A DNA stretch of 64,000 bases from RGIG8748 sp045539515 (GCA_045539515.1 JAZQFN010000059.1:1-64000); one strand, 5' to 3'. Positions 50,054-57,445 are shown, counted from the stretch's first letter. The notes: a model not told the origin generated them from the letters alone. Numbers and translations: made by a program.

Positions 50054-50354
50054 ATTTTGGCTTGGCGGTGAGTTTGACAAGTGAGGCACTTACTTATGTA
50101 TGTCATTCTGAGCGGAGCCGAAGGCGAAGTCGAAGAATCTCCATAGCAAGAGAGATACTCAATTGTAAGGAGGATTCCTCACGTTCGTAAGCCGTCAACT
50201 GTAGCGCATCGTCTTCGCACCGAGGCTGGTGCTCGCCTCTGCGACAGTTTTGCCAGAGGCAGCCTCACACCGTTCAGTACGCCTTTGGCTACTTCACGGG
50301 AGCCTGCTCTCGGAATGACAATGTGGCGGTAAATTTTGGTTTGGCGGTGAGTTT
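50054..50354. repeat. Direct repeat pair flanking palindromic copy C
   Basis: A 22-base sequence, ATTTTGG then CTTGGCGGTGAGTTT, occurs at 50054-50075 and again at 50333-50354 with one mismatch, on either side of the palindromic element 50101-50320. This looks like a duplication made when the block arrived or rearranged. Confidence 0.7.
50101..50320. repeat. Palindromic dispersed element (TGTCATTCTGAG family), copy C, expanded
   Basis: Begins TGTCATTCTGAGCGGAGCC (50101) and ends CGGAATGACA (50320). At about 220 bases it is twice the length of copy A; the middle carries extra GC-rich palindromes (for example GCACCGAGGCTGGTGC). No gene is supported inside. It lies about 90 bases after ogg. Confidence 0.8.
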
Positions 50355-50392
50355 AAAACTTTAAAAAGTTTAAGCAAAGATTGTTCTTTTAG

Positions 50393-50605
50393 GTAAAAGA
50401 ACCAAAACCGCAGGGGAAAACTGCAGGCTTTGCTTTAGAAGCTGAACAGACACCAAGATTTGTTATAGATATCAACAACAGTGACCGTAACCAGAGCATT
50501 ATCACTGCTAAAAGTGTAGATGCAAACACCACAGTAAGTGTACCTAATGCCAACTCGGGCGACAGTGCTTACTCCGTAGTTCTTTTCTACAACGATTGGG
50601 AATAA
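50393..50605 (+). pseudogene. 3' remnant of a gene of unknown function
   Basis: A 70-codon open frame that starts right after a stop codon, with no start codon or ribosome binding site, and ends in TAA followed by a good terminator. The translation is protein-like (residues such as RFVIDINNSDRNQSIITAKS and a C-terminal LFYNDWE), with Asn, Ser, Thr and Val as in surface or stalk proteins. I infer that the upstream part was lost when the repeat block 50054-50354 formed. I do not recognise the family. Confidence 0.55.
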
Positions 50606-50634
50606 TACAAATCAATTAAGTAAATAATTACTTC

Positions 50635-50675
50635 AAACCACCGCAGAGTGTAAGACTTTGCGGTGGTTTTATTTT
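50635..50675 (+). terminator. Terminator after the gene remnant
   Basis: AAACCACCGCA (50635-50645) and its exact complement (50659-50669), followed by TATTTTT. Its survival supports a former gene upstream. Confidence 0.75.
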
Positions 50676-50938
50676 TAAAAATCAATAGGTGAAATCTGCA
50701 TTACAGCCATATTATAATATAAATGTGGATATTTTAATTATAATCAAAGAAAAGAATGAAAAGATATATCCAAAGGTCAAAAGCTATTTTTAGGATTATG
50801 ACAATATATCTTCTGATGTTGAAATTAAGATGATGGAAAATGCTTAATCAGAAACAACAAAATATAAGTGCTGTTACAAAAAAACAGAAAATAATAATAA
50901 ATTGACATTACAGAATGATGTCATTGTGTTAAATACTG
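50676..50938. other. AT-rich gap with no supportable gene
   Basis: About 260 bases of strongly AT-rich DNA between the remnant's terminator and the next promoter. Frames on both strands are short and lack ribosome binding sites. AT content is visibly higher than in neighbouring genes, fitting acquired or decaying DNA. Confidence 0.5.
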
Positions 50939-50967
50939 TTGACAGAGGTATATTTTTGAAATATACT
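50939..50967 (+). promoter_or_regulatory. Promoter with operator-like palindrome
   Basis: TTGACA (50939-50944), 17-base spacer, TATACT (50962-50967). The spacer and -10 box form GTATATTT-TTG-AAATATAC (50948-50966), a perfect dyad, which would suit a repressor. Confidence 0.7.
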
Positions 50968-51004
50968 GTAGTTAAATCAATATTAAATGAACGGAGTGTT
51001 TATT

Positions 51005-51268
51005 GTGGGTAATTTATTAAGAACATTTTTTCCATTTTCATTTGGCTCAGTTGATGTGGCAGATTTAGTAAAGAAGATTGTTCTCTATGTGGTAGCTGCT
51101 GCAGTTATATGCCTTGTTGGAGGATTAATTATTGGCCTCACAATTGATATTAAAGTATTTGGCGTTTTAATGGGCATTATTTTCTGGCCTGTAACAGTTA
51201 TTGTAGGTCTTTATGCCAATGCAGCTATTGTTATAGCAATCCTGGATTTCGTAGGAGTTATCAAGTAA
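51005..51268 (+). CDS. Small membrane protein, unknown function
   Basis: 87 residues from the GTG at 51005, which has ACGGAGTG well placed upstream; an ATG at 50987 would add six residues but lacks a ribosome binding site. Two to three hydrophobic helices (about 22-42, 45-62, 64-84), with the charged segment VADLVKK before the first. Gly-rich LVGGLIIGLTI recalls small DUF-type membrane proteins of clostridia. It has its own operator-like promoter and terminator and lies in the repeat-rich accessory patch. Confidence 0.6.
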   Translation: MGNLLRTFFPFSFGSVDVADLVKKIVLYVVAAAVICLVGGLIIGLTIDIKVFGVLMGIIFWPVTVIVGLYANAAIVIAILDFVGVIK

Positions 51269-51290
51269 ATAAGGTATCTGACAAACCTTA

Positions 51291-51330
51291 AAATAGCCCC
51301 GTCGCAGTAGTGCGAGGGGTTATTTTATTG
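51291..51330 (+). terminator. Terminator of the small membrane gene
   Basis: AAATAGCCCC-TCGCA and TGCGA-GGGG-TATTT pair around GTAG, followed by TTATT. Confidence 0.75.
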
Positions 51331-51441
51331 GAATTGTTTGCAAAATTTATGCGGACTGCCTTCATCTCCCACCGGGAGCGGCAGTCCTCGAATCCCGCGA
51401 GCCGCTACGCGTCACGTGTGTTCAAATCCAAACTAATGCAG
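51331..51441. other. Gap with a tRNA-like fragment, no gene
   Basis: The gap holds no open frame I can support. Fragments such as CTCGAATCCCGCG and GTTCAAATCC resemble T-arm ends of tRNA genes but no cloverleaf can be folded, so a decayed tRNA or attachment site is only a suggestion. Confidence 0.35.
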
Positions 51442-51473
51442 AAAAAAGCCATCCCGTTTGGGATGGCTTTTTT
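51442..51473. terminator. Perfect hairpin with A and T tracts
   Basis: AAAAAAGCCATCCC and GGGATGGCTTTTTT around a GTTT loop, a strong bidirectional terminator, although no intact gene lies directly upstream on the plus strand. Confidence 0.8.
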
Positions 51474-51610
51474 CTGTAAGAACGATATGATTTTACTGTC
51501 GTTAGTTTTAATGAAATATCTCGCTTTGCTCGATATGAAATAATTTCTTACAGAAATTGTGAAATAGAAAACTAAAGTTTTCTGTGAAATAAAATAAATC
51601 CTTATATCAC

Positions 51611-51684
51611 ACGCCGTCAGGCGTATTTCACATTGCGAAGCAATATTTCATACACGAAGTGTATTTCACAAATCCGAAGGATTT
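51611..51684. repeat. Array of short hairpins with C-GAA-G triloops
   Basis: Four consecutive stems are joined by ATTTCA-type linkers: ACGCC-GTCA-GGCGT (51611-51624), ATTGC-GAA-GCAAT (51632-51644), TACAC-GAA-GTGTA (51651-51663) and AAATCC-GAA-GGATTT (51670-51684). Three of the four share the same C(GAA)G loop although their stems differ, so base pairing has been kept while sequence changed. GAAATA and TTTCAC words are repeated back to about 51520. Confidence 0.75.
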
Positions 51685-51693
51685 ATTTCATTG

Positions 51694-51725
51694 AAAAACG
51701 ATACAGTAAAAACTGTATCGTTTTT
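51694..51725. terminator. Terminator of tRNA-Ser
   Basis: A 14-bp perfect stem, AAAAACGATACAGT with its complement, loop AAAA, lying directly after the 3' end of the minus-strand tRNA. Confidence 0.85.
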
Positions 51726-51726
51726 C

Positions 51727-51818
51727 TGGCGGAGTTGGTGGGATTTGAACCCACGTGCCGCTCATCACGGCAACACGATTTCCAATCGTGCTCGTTATGA
51801 CCACTTCGATACAACTCC
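51727..51818 (-). tRNA. tRNA-Ser (anticodon GGA)
   Basis: 92 bases on the minus strand that fold as a class II tRNA: acceptor GGAGTTG with CAACTCC, anticodon arm CACGATT-GGA-AATCGTG, a long variable arm (TGCCG..CGGCA), T-arm CGTGGGTTCAAATCCCACC-like, and an encoded CCA end after the discriminator G. The long variable arm and GGA anticodon identify serine, reading UCC/UCU. Confidence 0.95.
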
Positions 51819-51911
51819 ATATTCTTCTAAGCCGGCTCATCGAACCGACTTAGATATTATAACAGTTTTTTGTGCGGTAGTCAATACCTTTTTGAAAAAA
51901 TATTAAGAATT

Positions 51912-53255
51912 TTACATTTCAAAAAATTTAAGGGGATCTATGGTGCTTCCGTCTTTGGTGTTTACCACTTCAAAGTGAAGGTGAGGACCGGTGCTTCTGC
52001 CGGTATTTCCCATGGAAGCTATTGTGTCACCTTTGTTTACTACAGCTCCTTCTGCCAAATACAGTTCCCGGCAATGAGCATACACGGTCATATAACCGTT
52101 GCCGTGGTCTATTTTTATCATATTTCCATAGCCACTGTCATCCCATCCGGAAAATACTACCTTGCCCGAGTCTGCCGCGGTAATGGGTGTACCTTCTGCA
52201 CCGCATATATCAAGACCTTTGTGCAATCTGCCGTTACGTGTACCATATCTGGAGTACAAGGTTCCTTCGCAAGGCTTAGATATATCTCCTGTACCGGTGG
52301 GGCTCTTTTTGGTGCCTACCATAAGCACCTGAGCTGTAGCATCCAGTCTTTCGGTTTCTACAGTGCTTTCGTACATTGTAACGCCGTTTAAGGAATATCT
52401 GGTTTTTTGAAATTTCGCCATACCATCTTTTCCCTCTGTTTTAACGGCTGTAGTTCCCAAAATCATAGAGTCATTGTCCTCGTATTTAAGGGAATAATGT
52501 ATTATTTTATTTTCTGTAAATTCTTCTTTGCAGGCAATCCTTATGTAAGGGATTTCCGATTTGATTTTTGCCGATGTAGACTTACCTTGTGCAAATTTGG
52601 GGTTGAGTTTCTTAAACTCTTCCTCGGAGAGAGCATAGGTCATTAATATGTCGCCTATGGTGCAATCCTTATTTACACTTACCGTTTCACAAAAGCTGTA
52701 TGTTCTTTGAAGAAGAGTTTCGGCACTTTTACCGGATTTAATAAGTCCGTAGGGCACAAGCTCGTATTCAAAGGTTACACTGTCCAATATTTCGTATGAG
52801 GAGTAACCCTTTGTAATATTTTTTACAAAGCTGTCGTAGCACTTAGCTCTTTCCTCGGAGGTTGCAAAGGCAACCACTGTTCTGTTGTTGGACTTAACGG
52901 AGTAAGCCTTCTCCAGGTAGGGACAGTAGCTTTTAAGCGCTTCGCCCAATTCCTGACTTGTGGAAAAATCTTCGCCAAAAAGAATTTTTGGGGTTGTAGT
53001 TGGTTCAACAGTTATTGCATCGCCGCCGTTAAGGTAGGGGGCGAGGTCTTCGTTAATGCTGTCGATGAGGGTATAGACGTACTTTTCGGAAGGTGCAGTA
53101 CCTATAATCTCACCGTTAACTATGACATTGCAGCCAAAGTTACAATTAAATAATAAAGCAGATAGAAGAATTACCGGAGCAATACCACAGCATATAACGA
53201 ATGACTTTCTTTTGAACCATTGACAAAGCTTTGTCAATCTTTCTCTTGATATCAT
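51912..53255 (-). CDS. M23 family metallopeptidase with G5 domain
   Basis: 447 residues. An N-terminal membrane anchor/signal (about 16-38), a long mixed region, a G5 domain (about 250-325, with IIHYSLKYEDNDSMILGTTAVKTEGKDG) and a C-terminal LytM/M23 domain (about 345-445) with zinc ligands in LHKGLDI (HxxxD) and HLHFEV. It should cut peptide cross-links in peptidoglycan outside the cell. AGAGGTGA precedes the ATG. A consensus-like promoter lies about 100 bases upstream. Confidence 0.93.
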   Translation of the reverse strand: MISRERLTKLCQWFKRKSFVICCGIAPVILLSALLFNCNFGCNVIVNGEIIGTAPSEKYVYTLIDSINEDLAPYLNGGDAITVEPTTTPKILFGEDFSTSQELGEALKSYCPYLEKAYSVKSNNRTVVAFATSEERAKCYDSFVKNITKGYSSYEILDSVTFEYELVPYGLIKSGKSAETLLQRTYSFCETVSVNKDCTIGDILMTYALSEEEFKKLNPKFAQGKSTSAKIKSEIPYIRIACKEEFTENKIIHYSLKYEDNDSMILGTTAVKTEGKDGMAKFQKTRYSLNGVTMYESTVETERLDATAQVLMVGTKKSPTGTGDISKPCEGTLYSRYGTRNGRLHKGLDICGAEGTPITAADSGKVVFSGWDDSGYGNMIKIDHGNGYMTVYAHCRELYLAEGAVVNKGDTIASMGNTGRSTGPHLHFEVVNTKDGSTIDPLKFFEM

Positions 53256-53352
53256 TTTGTCACCTCTGGTTTGTCTTTACTTGATTCTATGAGTTTACTT
53301 TTCAAGGTTAAATTGCCTGTTTTTTCCTTCCAAAAGACAGACACAGTTTAGA

Positions 53353-53381
53353 ATTATATCATACTTTAGGCACAAAGTCAA
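53353..53381 (-). promoter_or_regulatory. Promoter of the M23 peptidase gene
   Basis: Minus strand TTGACT (53381-53376), 17-base spacer, TATAAT (53358-53353). Confidence 0.75.
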
Positions 53382-53471
53382 TCAAAATTTGTAATCTAAT
53401 TGTAAAATTTCTTGCAAAAAGGGTCGAAATTTACCGTTTTTCTTCATTATATATGCTTTTAAAAAGCAAAC

Positions 53472-53506
53472 AAAAAAGCTTGCTATCGCGTTATGCGACA
53501 GCAAGC
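53472..53506 (-). terminator. Terminator of gdhA
   Basis: GCTTGCTGTCGC and GCGATAGCAAGC pair on the minus strand (one G-T pair), followed by TTTTTT. Confidence 0.85.
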
Positions 53507-53532
53507 CTTTTAATTCTACTGTGGTATTGATA

Positions 53533-54876
53533 TTAGCAAATACCCTGAGCCATCATAGCTTCAGCAACTTTTATAAAGCCTGCAATATTAGCACCTGCTA
53601 CCAGGTTGTATCCAAGGCCGTATTCTTCGGATGCCTTTGCAGCACTATCGTGAATGTTAACCATAATGCTTTCGAGCTGTTCGTAAACCTGATTGGGGTT
53701 GAATACTGTGTGGCCTGCGTTCTGACCCATTTCGATGCATGAGCATGCAACACCGCCTGCATTTGCAGCTTTAGCAGGTCCTATAACTACGCCGTTTTCC
53801 ATAAGGTAAGCCATAGCTTCGTTGGTGGTAGGCATGTTGGAACCTTCGCAAAGGTATTTACAGCCTGCCTTAACCATAGCTTCGGCTTCTTTCATGCCGA
53901 TTTCGTTCTGTGTAGCACAGGGAATGTAAAGGTCTGCCTTAACGCCCCAGGGCTTTTCACCGGGGAAGAATTTAGCATTGGGGAACTTTTCTGCATAAGG
54001 AGAGCAGATGTTCTTGCCGGATGCTCTGAGCTCTAAGAGGTAGTCTTCCTTTTCGCCTGCTGTTACACCATCGGGATCGTATATGTAACCATCGGGACCG
54101 GAGATGGTAATAACTTTTGCTCCAAGCTGGTTGAGCTTTCTTACAGTACCCCAGGAAACGTTACCGAAACCGGATACAACAACTTCTTTGCCCTTTAATT
54201 CTTCGCCGAAGTGCTTGAGCATTTCTCTTGCAAAGAATACTATACCATAGCCTGTAGCTTCTGTTCTTCCGTTAAGACCGCCGTAGGAGAGACCCTTACC
54301 TGTAAGCACGCCTTCATAAACGTTCTTAAGTCTTTTGTACTGACCGAACATATAGCCGATTTCTCTTGCACCTACACCAAGGTCACCTGCGGGAACGTCT
54401 GTTTCTGCACCTATGTGTCTGTAAAGCTCTGTCATAAAGGACTGACAGAATCTCATAATTTCCGCATCGGACTTACCATTGGGGTCGAAGTCGGAACCAC
54501 CCTTACCGCCACCGATGGGGAGACCTGTAAGGCTGTTTTTGAATATCTGCTCGAAGCCTAAGAACTTAATGATACCAAGGTATACATTGGGGGCAAATCT
54601 GAGACCGCCCTTGTAAGGTCCTATAGCGCTGTTGAACTGTACTCTGTAGCCTCTGTTTACCTGAACGTTGCCGTTGTCGTCTACCCAGGGAACTCTGAAC
54701 ATAATCTGTCTTTCGGGTTCAACAAGTCTTTCAAGGAGAGCAGCCTTCTCGTATTCGGGATGCTGTTCGATTACAGGAGCAAGACTAAGTAATACTTCTG
54801 TAGTAGCCTGAATAAATTCGTCCTGGCCGGGATTTTTAGCTTTGAGGTCTTCGAGAACCTTTTCTAAATATGTCAT
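53533..54876 (-). CDS. gdhA: NADP-type glutamate dehydrogenase
   Basis: Interconverts 2-oxoglutarate plus ammonia and glutamate. 447 residues of the hexameric small class. PIGGGKGGSDFDP near 122 holds the catalytic Lys, PAGDLGVGAREIGYM near 163 follows, and the dinucleotide fold is VVSGFGNVSWG near 235; C-terminal NAGGVACSCIEMGQNA is typical. Length and motifs favour the NADP-dependent assimilatory type, but cofactor use cannot be fixed by eye. ATG 54876 follows TAGGAG. An in-frame ATG at 54984 next to a GGAGG lies in the leader. Confidence 0.95.
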   Translation of the reverse strand: MTYLEKVLEDLKAKNPGQDEFIQATTEVLLSLAPVIEQHPEYEKAALLERLVEPERQIMFRVPWVDDNGNVQVNRGYRVQFNSAIGPYKGGLRFAPNVYLGIIKFLGFEQIFKNSLTGLPIGGGKGGSDFDPNGKSDAEIMRFCQSFMTELYRHIGAETDVPAGDLGVGAREIGYMFGQYKRLKNVYEGVLTGKGLSYGGLNGRTEATGYGIVFFAREMLKHFGEELKGKEVVVSGFGNVSWGTVRKLNQLGAKVITISGPDGYIYDPDGVTAGEKEDYLLELRASGKNICSPYAEKFPNAKFFPGEKPWGVKADLYIPCATQNEIGMKEAEAMVKAGCKYLCEGSNMPTTNEAMAYLMENGVVIGPAKAANAGGVACSCIEMGQNAGHTVFNPNQVYEQLESIMVNIHDSAAKASEEYGLGYNLVAGANIAGFIKVAEAMMAQGIC

Positions 54877-55007
54877 AATATAACTCCTATCTGCCGCTCT
54901 GCCAACGGCTGAAAATATTGTACTCTTACTGCAGTTGCCATATGGCTGTAAGAGATGTATCTTAGGCTTTGCAGCAGCCTGCATTACCTCCGATTTTTAT
55001 GTAGATA
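54877..55007 (-). promoter_or_regulatory. Structured leader of gdhA
   Basis: The about 130-base leader folds with CTCTTAC/GTAAGAG (54954-54933) around an internal GCCATATGGC palindrome, then GCCG/CGGC. It also contains GGAGG two bases before an ATG (54984) that is in frame with gdhA. It could encode a longer protein or serve as a regulatory leader; it matches no riboswitch I know. Confidence 0.4.
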
Positions 55008-55036
55008 ATTATAGCACCAATTTGCAACAATTGCAA
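55008..55036 (-). promoter_or_regulatory. Promoter of gdhA
   Basis: Minus strand TTGCAA (55036-55031), 17-base spacer, TATAAT (55013-55008). Confidence 0.75.
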
Positions 55037-55200
55037 TAAAAAACTTCAAAAAATGCCTTAATTTTCACAATTTTCATTAAAAGTGACATTTTTTTGTTTC
55101 AAAGTTGCAAAAATATGTTATATTTACATTGTATGTAGCTTACAACAAAAGATATCTCACGGATGAATTATTTCTATTTTGCTACAATTATATTAAAAAG

Positions 55201-55229
55201 TTGAATTTCAGAAATATGTATTATATAAT
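55201..55229 (+). promoter_or_regulatory. Promoter of the Ser/Thr kinase gene
   Basis: TTGAAT (55201-55206), 17-base spacer, TATAAT (55224-55229). Confidence 0.7.
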
Positions 55230-55270
55230 GTAATCAGCATATTTAGTATATTTTCAGAGGTGTATTTACT

Positions 55271-57118
55271 GTGGATATGGAGTACTGCAAAAAATTTGAA
55301 CCTGTAGACGGTAAGTGGTTTTTTACAAAAGAGCTCGGTTCGGGTGCATACGGTTCTGTTTTTGAAGTAGAGCGAAAAGATGAATACGGCAGTATGAAGT
55401 CTGCCATGAAGATTATTTCCATTCCTGCATCGGAGAGCGAGCTGGCTTCTTTCAGACTTGAAAACTACAATATGACTGATGAGGAAGTTGAGAAATACTA
55501 TCGCAGTTTTGTGGATGAATTCTACAAAGAATGTCAGCTTATGTCGAAGCTTAAGGGTTACACCAATATTGTTAGCTATGAAGACCACGACATAAAGCCC
55601 AAGAAGGGCACCATAGGCTGGGATATATTTATACGAATGGAGCTTCTTACGCCTCTTAATATGTATTTCTCCAAAAAGAGATACACAAGAGATGAAGTAG
55701 TAAAGCTGGGTATAGATATATGCCGGGCGTTGGAGGTTTGCCACGAAAAACATATTATTCACAGAGATATAAAAGCAGGAAATATTTTTGTATCCGATAC
55801 GGGAGATTTTAAACTGGGTGATTTCGGTGTTGCCGGAATACTCGAAGGCGTAAGCGAAGCCCTCTCTAAAAAAGGTACATATATCTATATGGCTCCAGAG
55901 GTTATTAAAGGGGAAAAATACGGTTTTACCGTGGATTTGTATTCTTTGGGTATAGTGCTCTATAAAATGATGAATGAAAACTTAGAGCCTTTCCGCACAG
56001 AGAGGAGCTATACCAATGGTGAAGAGGCATTAAAACGCAGACTTATGGGTGAGGTATTCCCCAAGCCCAAAAATGCAGATGATGCCATGTTTAAGGTTAT
56101 ATCAAAGGCATGTGCATACAGCCCCGAAAACAGATACTCTTCAGCAAAAGAATTCCGTGAAGCTTTGGAAAAATTACTTATCAGTGTACCCAAGGGTGAG
56201 GATACTCTTTCTGTGGCAGACAAATTTGTGCTCAAAAACAAAGAGCCTTCTTTGTACCTCAAGGCACCAAGGGTTGATTCACTGCTAAGGAAAGTAAATA
56301 TAGCACCGGTTAAACCGGCAGAGCCTTCCAACGCAACACACAGAGCAGAGGAAATAACACATAAGCATAATCTTAAATTAAGTCCCATAAACCATAAAAA
56401 TCCTGTGGCAGAGCCTTCTGAACCTTCTGTGGGTATGATGAGGCGGGCAACTGCGTTGGGTGAGCTGGCAAAACCAAAGGTATTGGACCCTGATGCTATG
56501 GGACATAGAGCTACACCGCCTGTACGTCCTCCTGTAGGCGCTACACCGCCTGTACGTCCTCCTGTAGGTGCTACACCGCCTGTACGTCCTCCTGTAGGCG
56601 CGACAGCGCCTGTACGTCCTCCTGTGGGCGCTACACCGCCTGTACGTTCTCCTGTAGGCGCTACACCGCCTGTACGTCCTCCTGTGGGTGCTACACCGCC
56701 TGTTCGTCCTCCTGTGGGCGCTACACCGCCTGTACGTCCTCCTGTAGGTGCTACACCGCCTGTACGTCCTCCTGTAGGTGCTACACCGCCTGTACGTCCT
56801 CCTGTAGGTGCTACACCGCCTGTACGTCCTCCTGTAGGTGCTAAATCACCTGTACATACACCTGCAGGTGCTGCATATGAAGCACGTCTTTCCCGCGGTG
56901 ATAAACCTCCGGTTTCCGCACACAGTCCCAAACCCTCCGAGCGGACCGAAATACCGGTAACACCTGCCGATGTGCGTGACACCTTTGAGCCGACTTCCCG
57001 CGGTCCAAGACCCGAAAGTCCCAAATCCTCACGTAAATGGAAGATTATACTTGGTATAGTTGGCGGTGCACTTCTCACTATAGGACTTGGCGTAGGGTTT
57101 GTTCTGTTTGTACTGTAG
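55271..57118 (+). CDS. Membrane-anchored Ser/Thr protein kinase with Pro-rich decapeptide repeats
   Basis: 615 residues from the GTG at 55271 (GAGGTG upstream; ATG 55277 is less well spaced). The Hanks-type kinase domain (about 15-300) is complete: LGSGAYGSV, the Lys in SAMKII, HRDIKAGN with Asp166, DFGVAG and APE. A linker of about 110 residues leads to eleven copies of the decapeptide TPPVRPPVGA (415-524) plus one decayed copy. After another Ser/Pro-rich stretch comes a single C-terminal membrane helix (about 592-615). No PASTA domains and almost nothing outside the membrane, so it is a tail-anchored kinase, not a PrkC-type wall sensor. No phosphatase gene is adjacent. Confidence 0.9.
   Translation: MDMEYCKKFEPVDGKWFFTKELGSGAYGSVFEVERKDEYGSMKSAMKIISIPASESELASFRLENYNMTDEEVEKYYRSFVDEFYKECQLMSKLKGYTNIVSYEDHDIKPKKGTIGWDIFIRMELLTPLNMYFSKKRYTRDEVVKLGIDICRALEVCHEKHIIHRDIKAGNIFVSDTGDFKLGDFGVAGILEGVSEALSKKGTYIYMAPEVIKGEKYGFTVDLYSLGIVLYKMMNENLEPFRTERSYTNGEEALKRRLMGEVFPKPKNADDAMFKVISKACAYSPENRYSSAKEFREALEKLLISVPKGEDTLSVADKFVLKNKEPSLYLKAPRVDSLLRKVNIAPVKPAEPSNATHRAEEITHKHNLKLSPINHKNPVAEPSEPSVGMMRRATALGELAKPKVLDPDAMGHRATPPVRPPVGATPPVRPPVGATPPVRPPVGATAPVRPPVGATPPVRSPVGATPPVRPPVGATPPVRPPVGATPPVRPPVGATPPVRPPVGATPPVRPPVGATPPVRPPVGAKSPVHTPAGAAYEARLSRGDKPPVSAHSPKPSERTEIPVTPADVRDTFEPTSRGPRPESPKSSRKWKIILGIVGGALLTIGLGVGFVLFVL
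56513..56872 (+). repeat. Coding minisatellite, 30-bp unit, about 12 copies
   Basis: Eleven near-identical 30-base units (core TGTACGTCCTCCTGTAGG) plus a degenerate twelfth encode the Pro-rich repeat of the kinase. Differences are mostly third-position changes (GGC/GGT, GTA/GTG), with rare Pro to Ala and Pro to Ser changes. Such arrays expand and shrink by slipped replication in whole units. Confidence 0.95.
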
Positions 57119-57140
57119 AAATAATAAATATTCATAAAAC

Positions 57141-57165
57141 AAAGGCGACCTGACAGGTCGCCTTT
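57141..57165. terminator. Terminator hairpin, left copy
   Basis: AAAGGCGACC and GGTCGCCTTT around TGACA, following the kinase gene. A near copy is at 57421-57445, on the other side of the dispersed repeat. Confidence 0.8.
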
Positions 57166-57421
57166 CAGCGTGTCGATAAAGTCGACACGCTGAGAAGACG
57201 AACGAAAATGGACGCAGACGAGGAATCGCGAAGCAGGCAGTACAAAGGTACGGCAATGAGCGATGACGAAGTAAGCAAAGTGTGTAAAATTCCGGCTTTT
57301 GGCATTAATGACAAAAGCTACAGAAATGAAAAAAGCTCATTAGTAATGATGTAATATTTCTTACTAATGAGCATAATTTTTTTATATTCACTTTGCGGTG
57401 CGTTCTTTTTCGACAGTCTGA
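57166..57421. repeat. Dispersed repeat, copy 2 (full length)
   Basis: A 256-base element that opens with a perfect 11-bp hairpin CAGCGTGTCGA/TCGACACGCTG (57166-57192) and ends with GACAGTCTGA. Its right 140 bases match positions 1-140. It is bracketed by two versions of the same terminator, 57141-57165 and 57421-57445, as if it had entered that terminator and duplicated it. It contains a 48-codon open frame (57208-57354). Confidence 0.85.
57208..57354 (+). CDS. 48-residue ORF inside the dispersed repeat (doubtful)
   Basis: ATG to TAA, 48 residues, rich in Lys, Ser and Asp (MDADEESRSRQYKGTAMSDD at the start). The upstream GAGAAGA is a poor ribosome binding site. The 3' half is also open in copy 1 and differs there by changes such as Pro to Ala and Asn to Tyr. 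It may be chance coding within a mobile or structural repeat, so treat it as a candidate only. Confidence 0.3.
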   Translation: MDADEESRSRQYKGTAMSDDEVSKVCKIPAFGINDKSYRNEKSSLVMM

Positions 57422-57445
57422 AAGGCGACCCTGACAGGTCGCCTC
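57421..57445 (-). terminator. Terminator hairpin, right copy (rnf side)
   Basis: AGGCGACC and GGTCGCCT around CTGACA, about 33 bases after the rnfB stop on the minus strand. One base longer than the left copy. Confidence 0.75.

Noticed and set aside
50101..50320. Insertion sequence or mobile gene
   Set aside because: No transposase frame; the block is made of short palindromes.
51360..51441. Second tRNA or tmRNA gene
   Set aside because: T-arm-like words are present, but no acceptor stem, anticodon arm or tag-peptide frame can be built.
56513..56872. CRISPR-like regular repeat spacing
   Set aside because: The 30-base units are directly joined without unique spacers and code for a decapeptide; no cas genes are near.
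56008..57135. Long minus-strand open frame (375 codons) with Gly-Gly-Arg-Thr repeats opposite the kinase
   Set aside because: It mirrors the Pro-rich minisatellite; a 30-base unit keeps several frames open. It has no ribosome binding site and the plus strand encodes a complete kinase.
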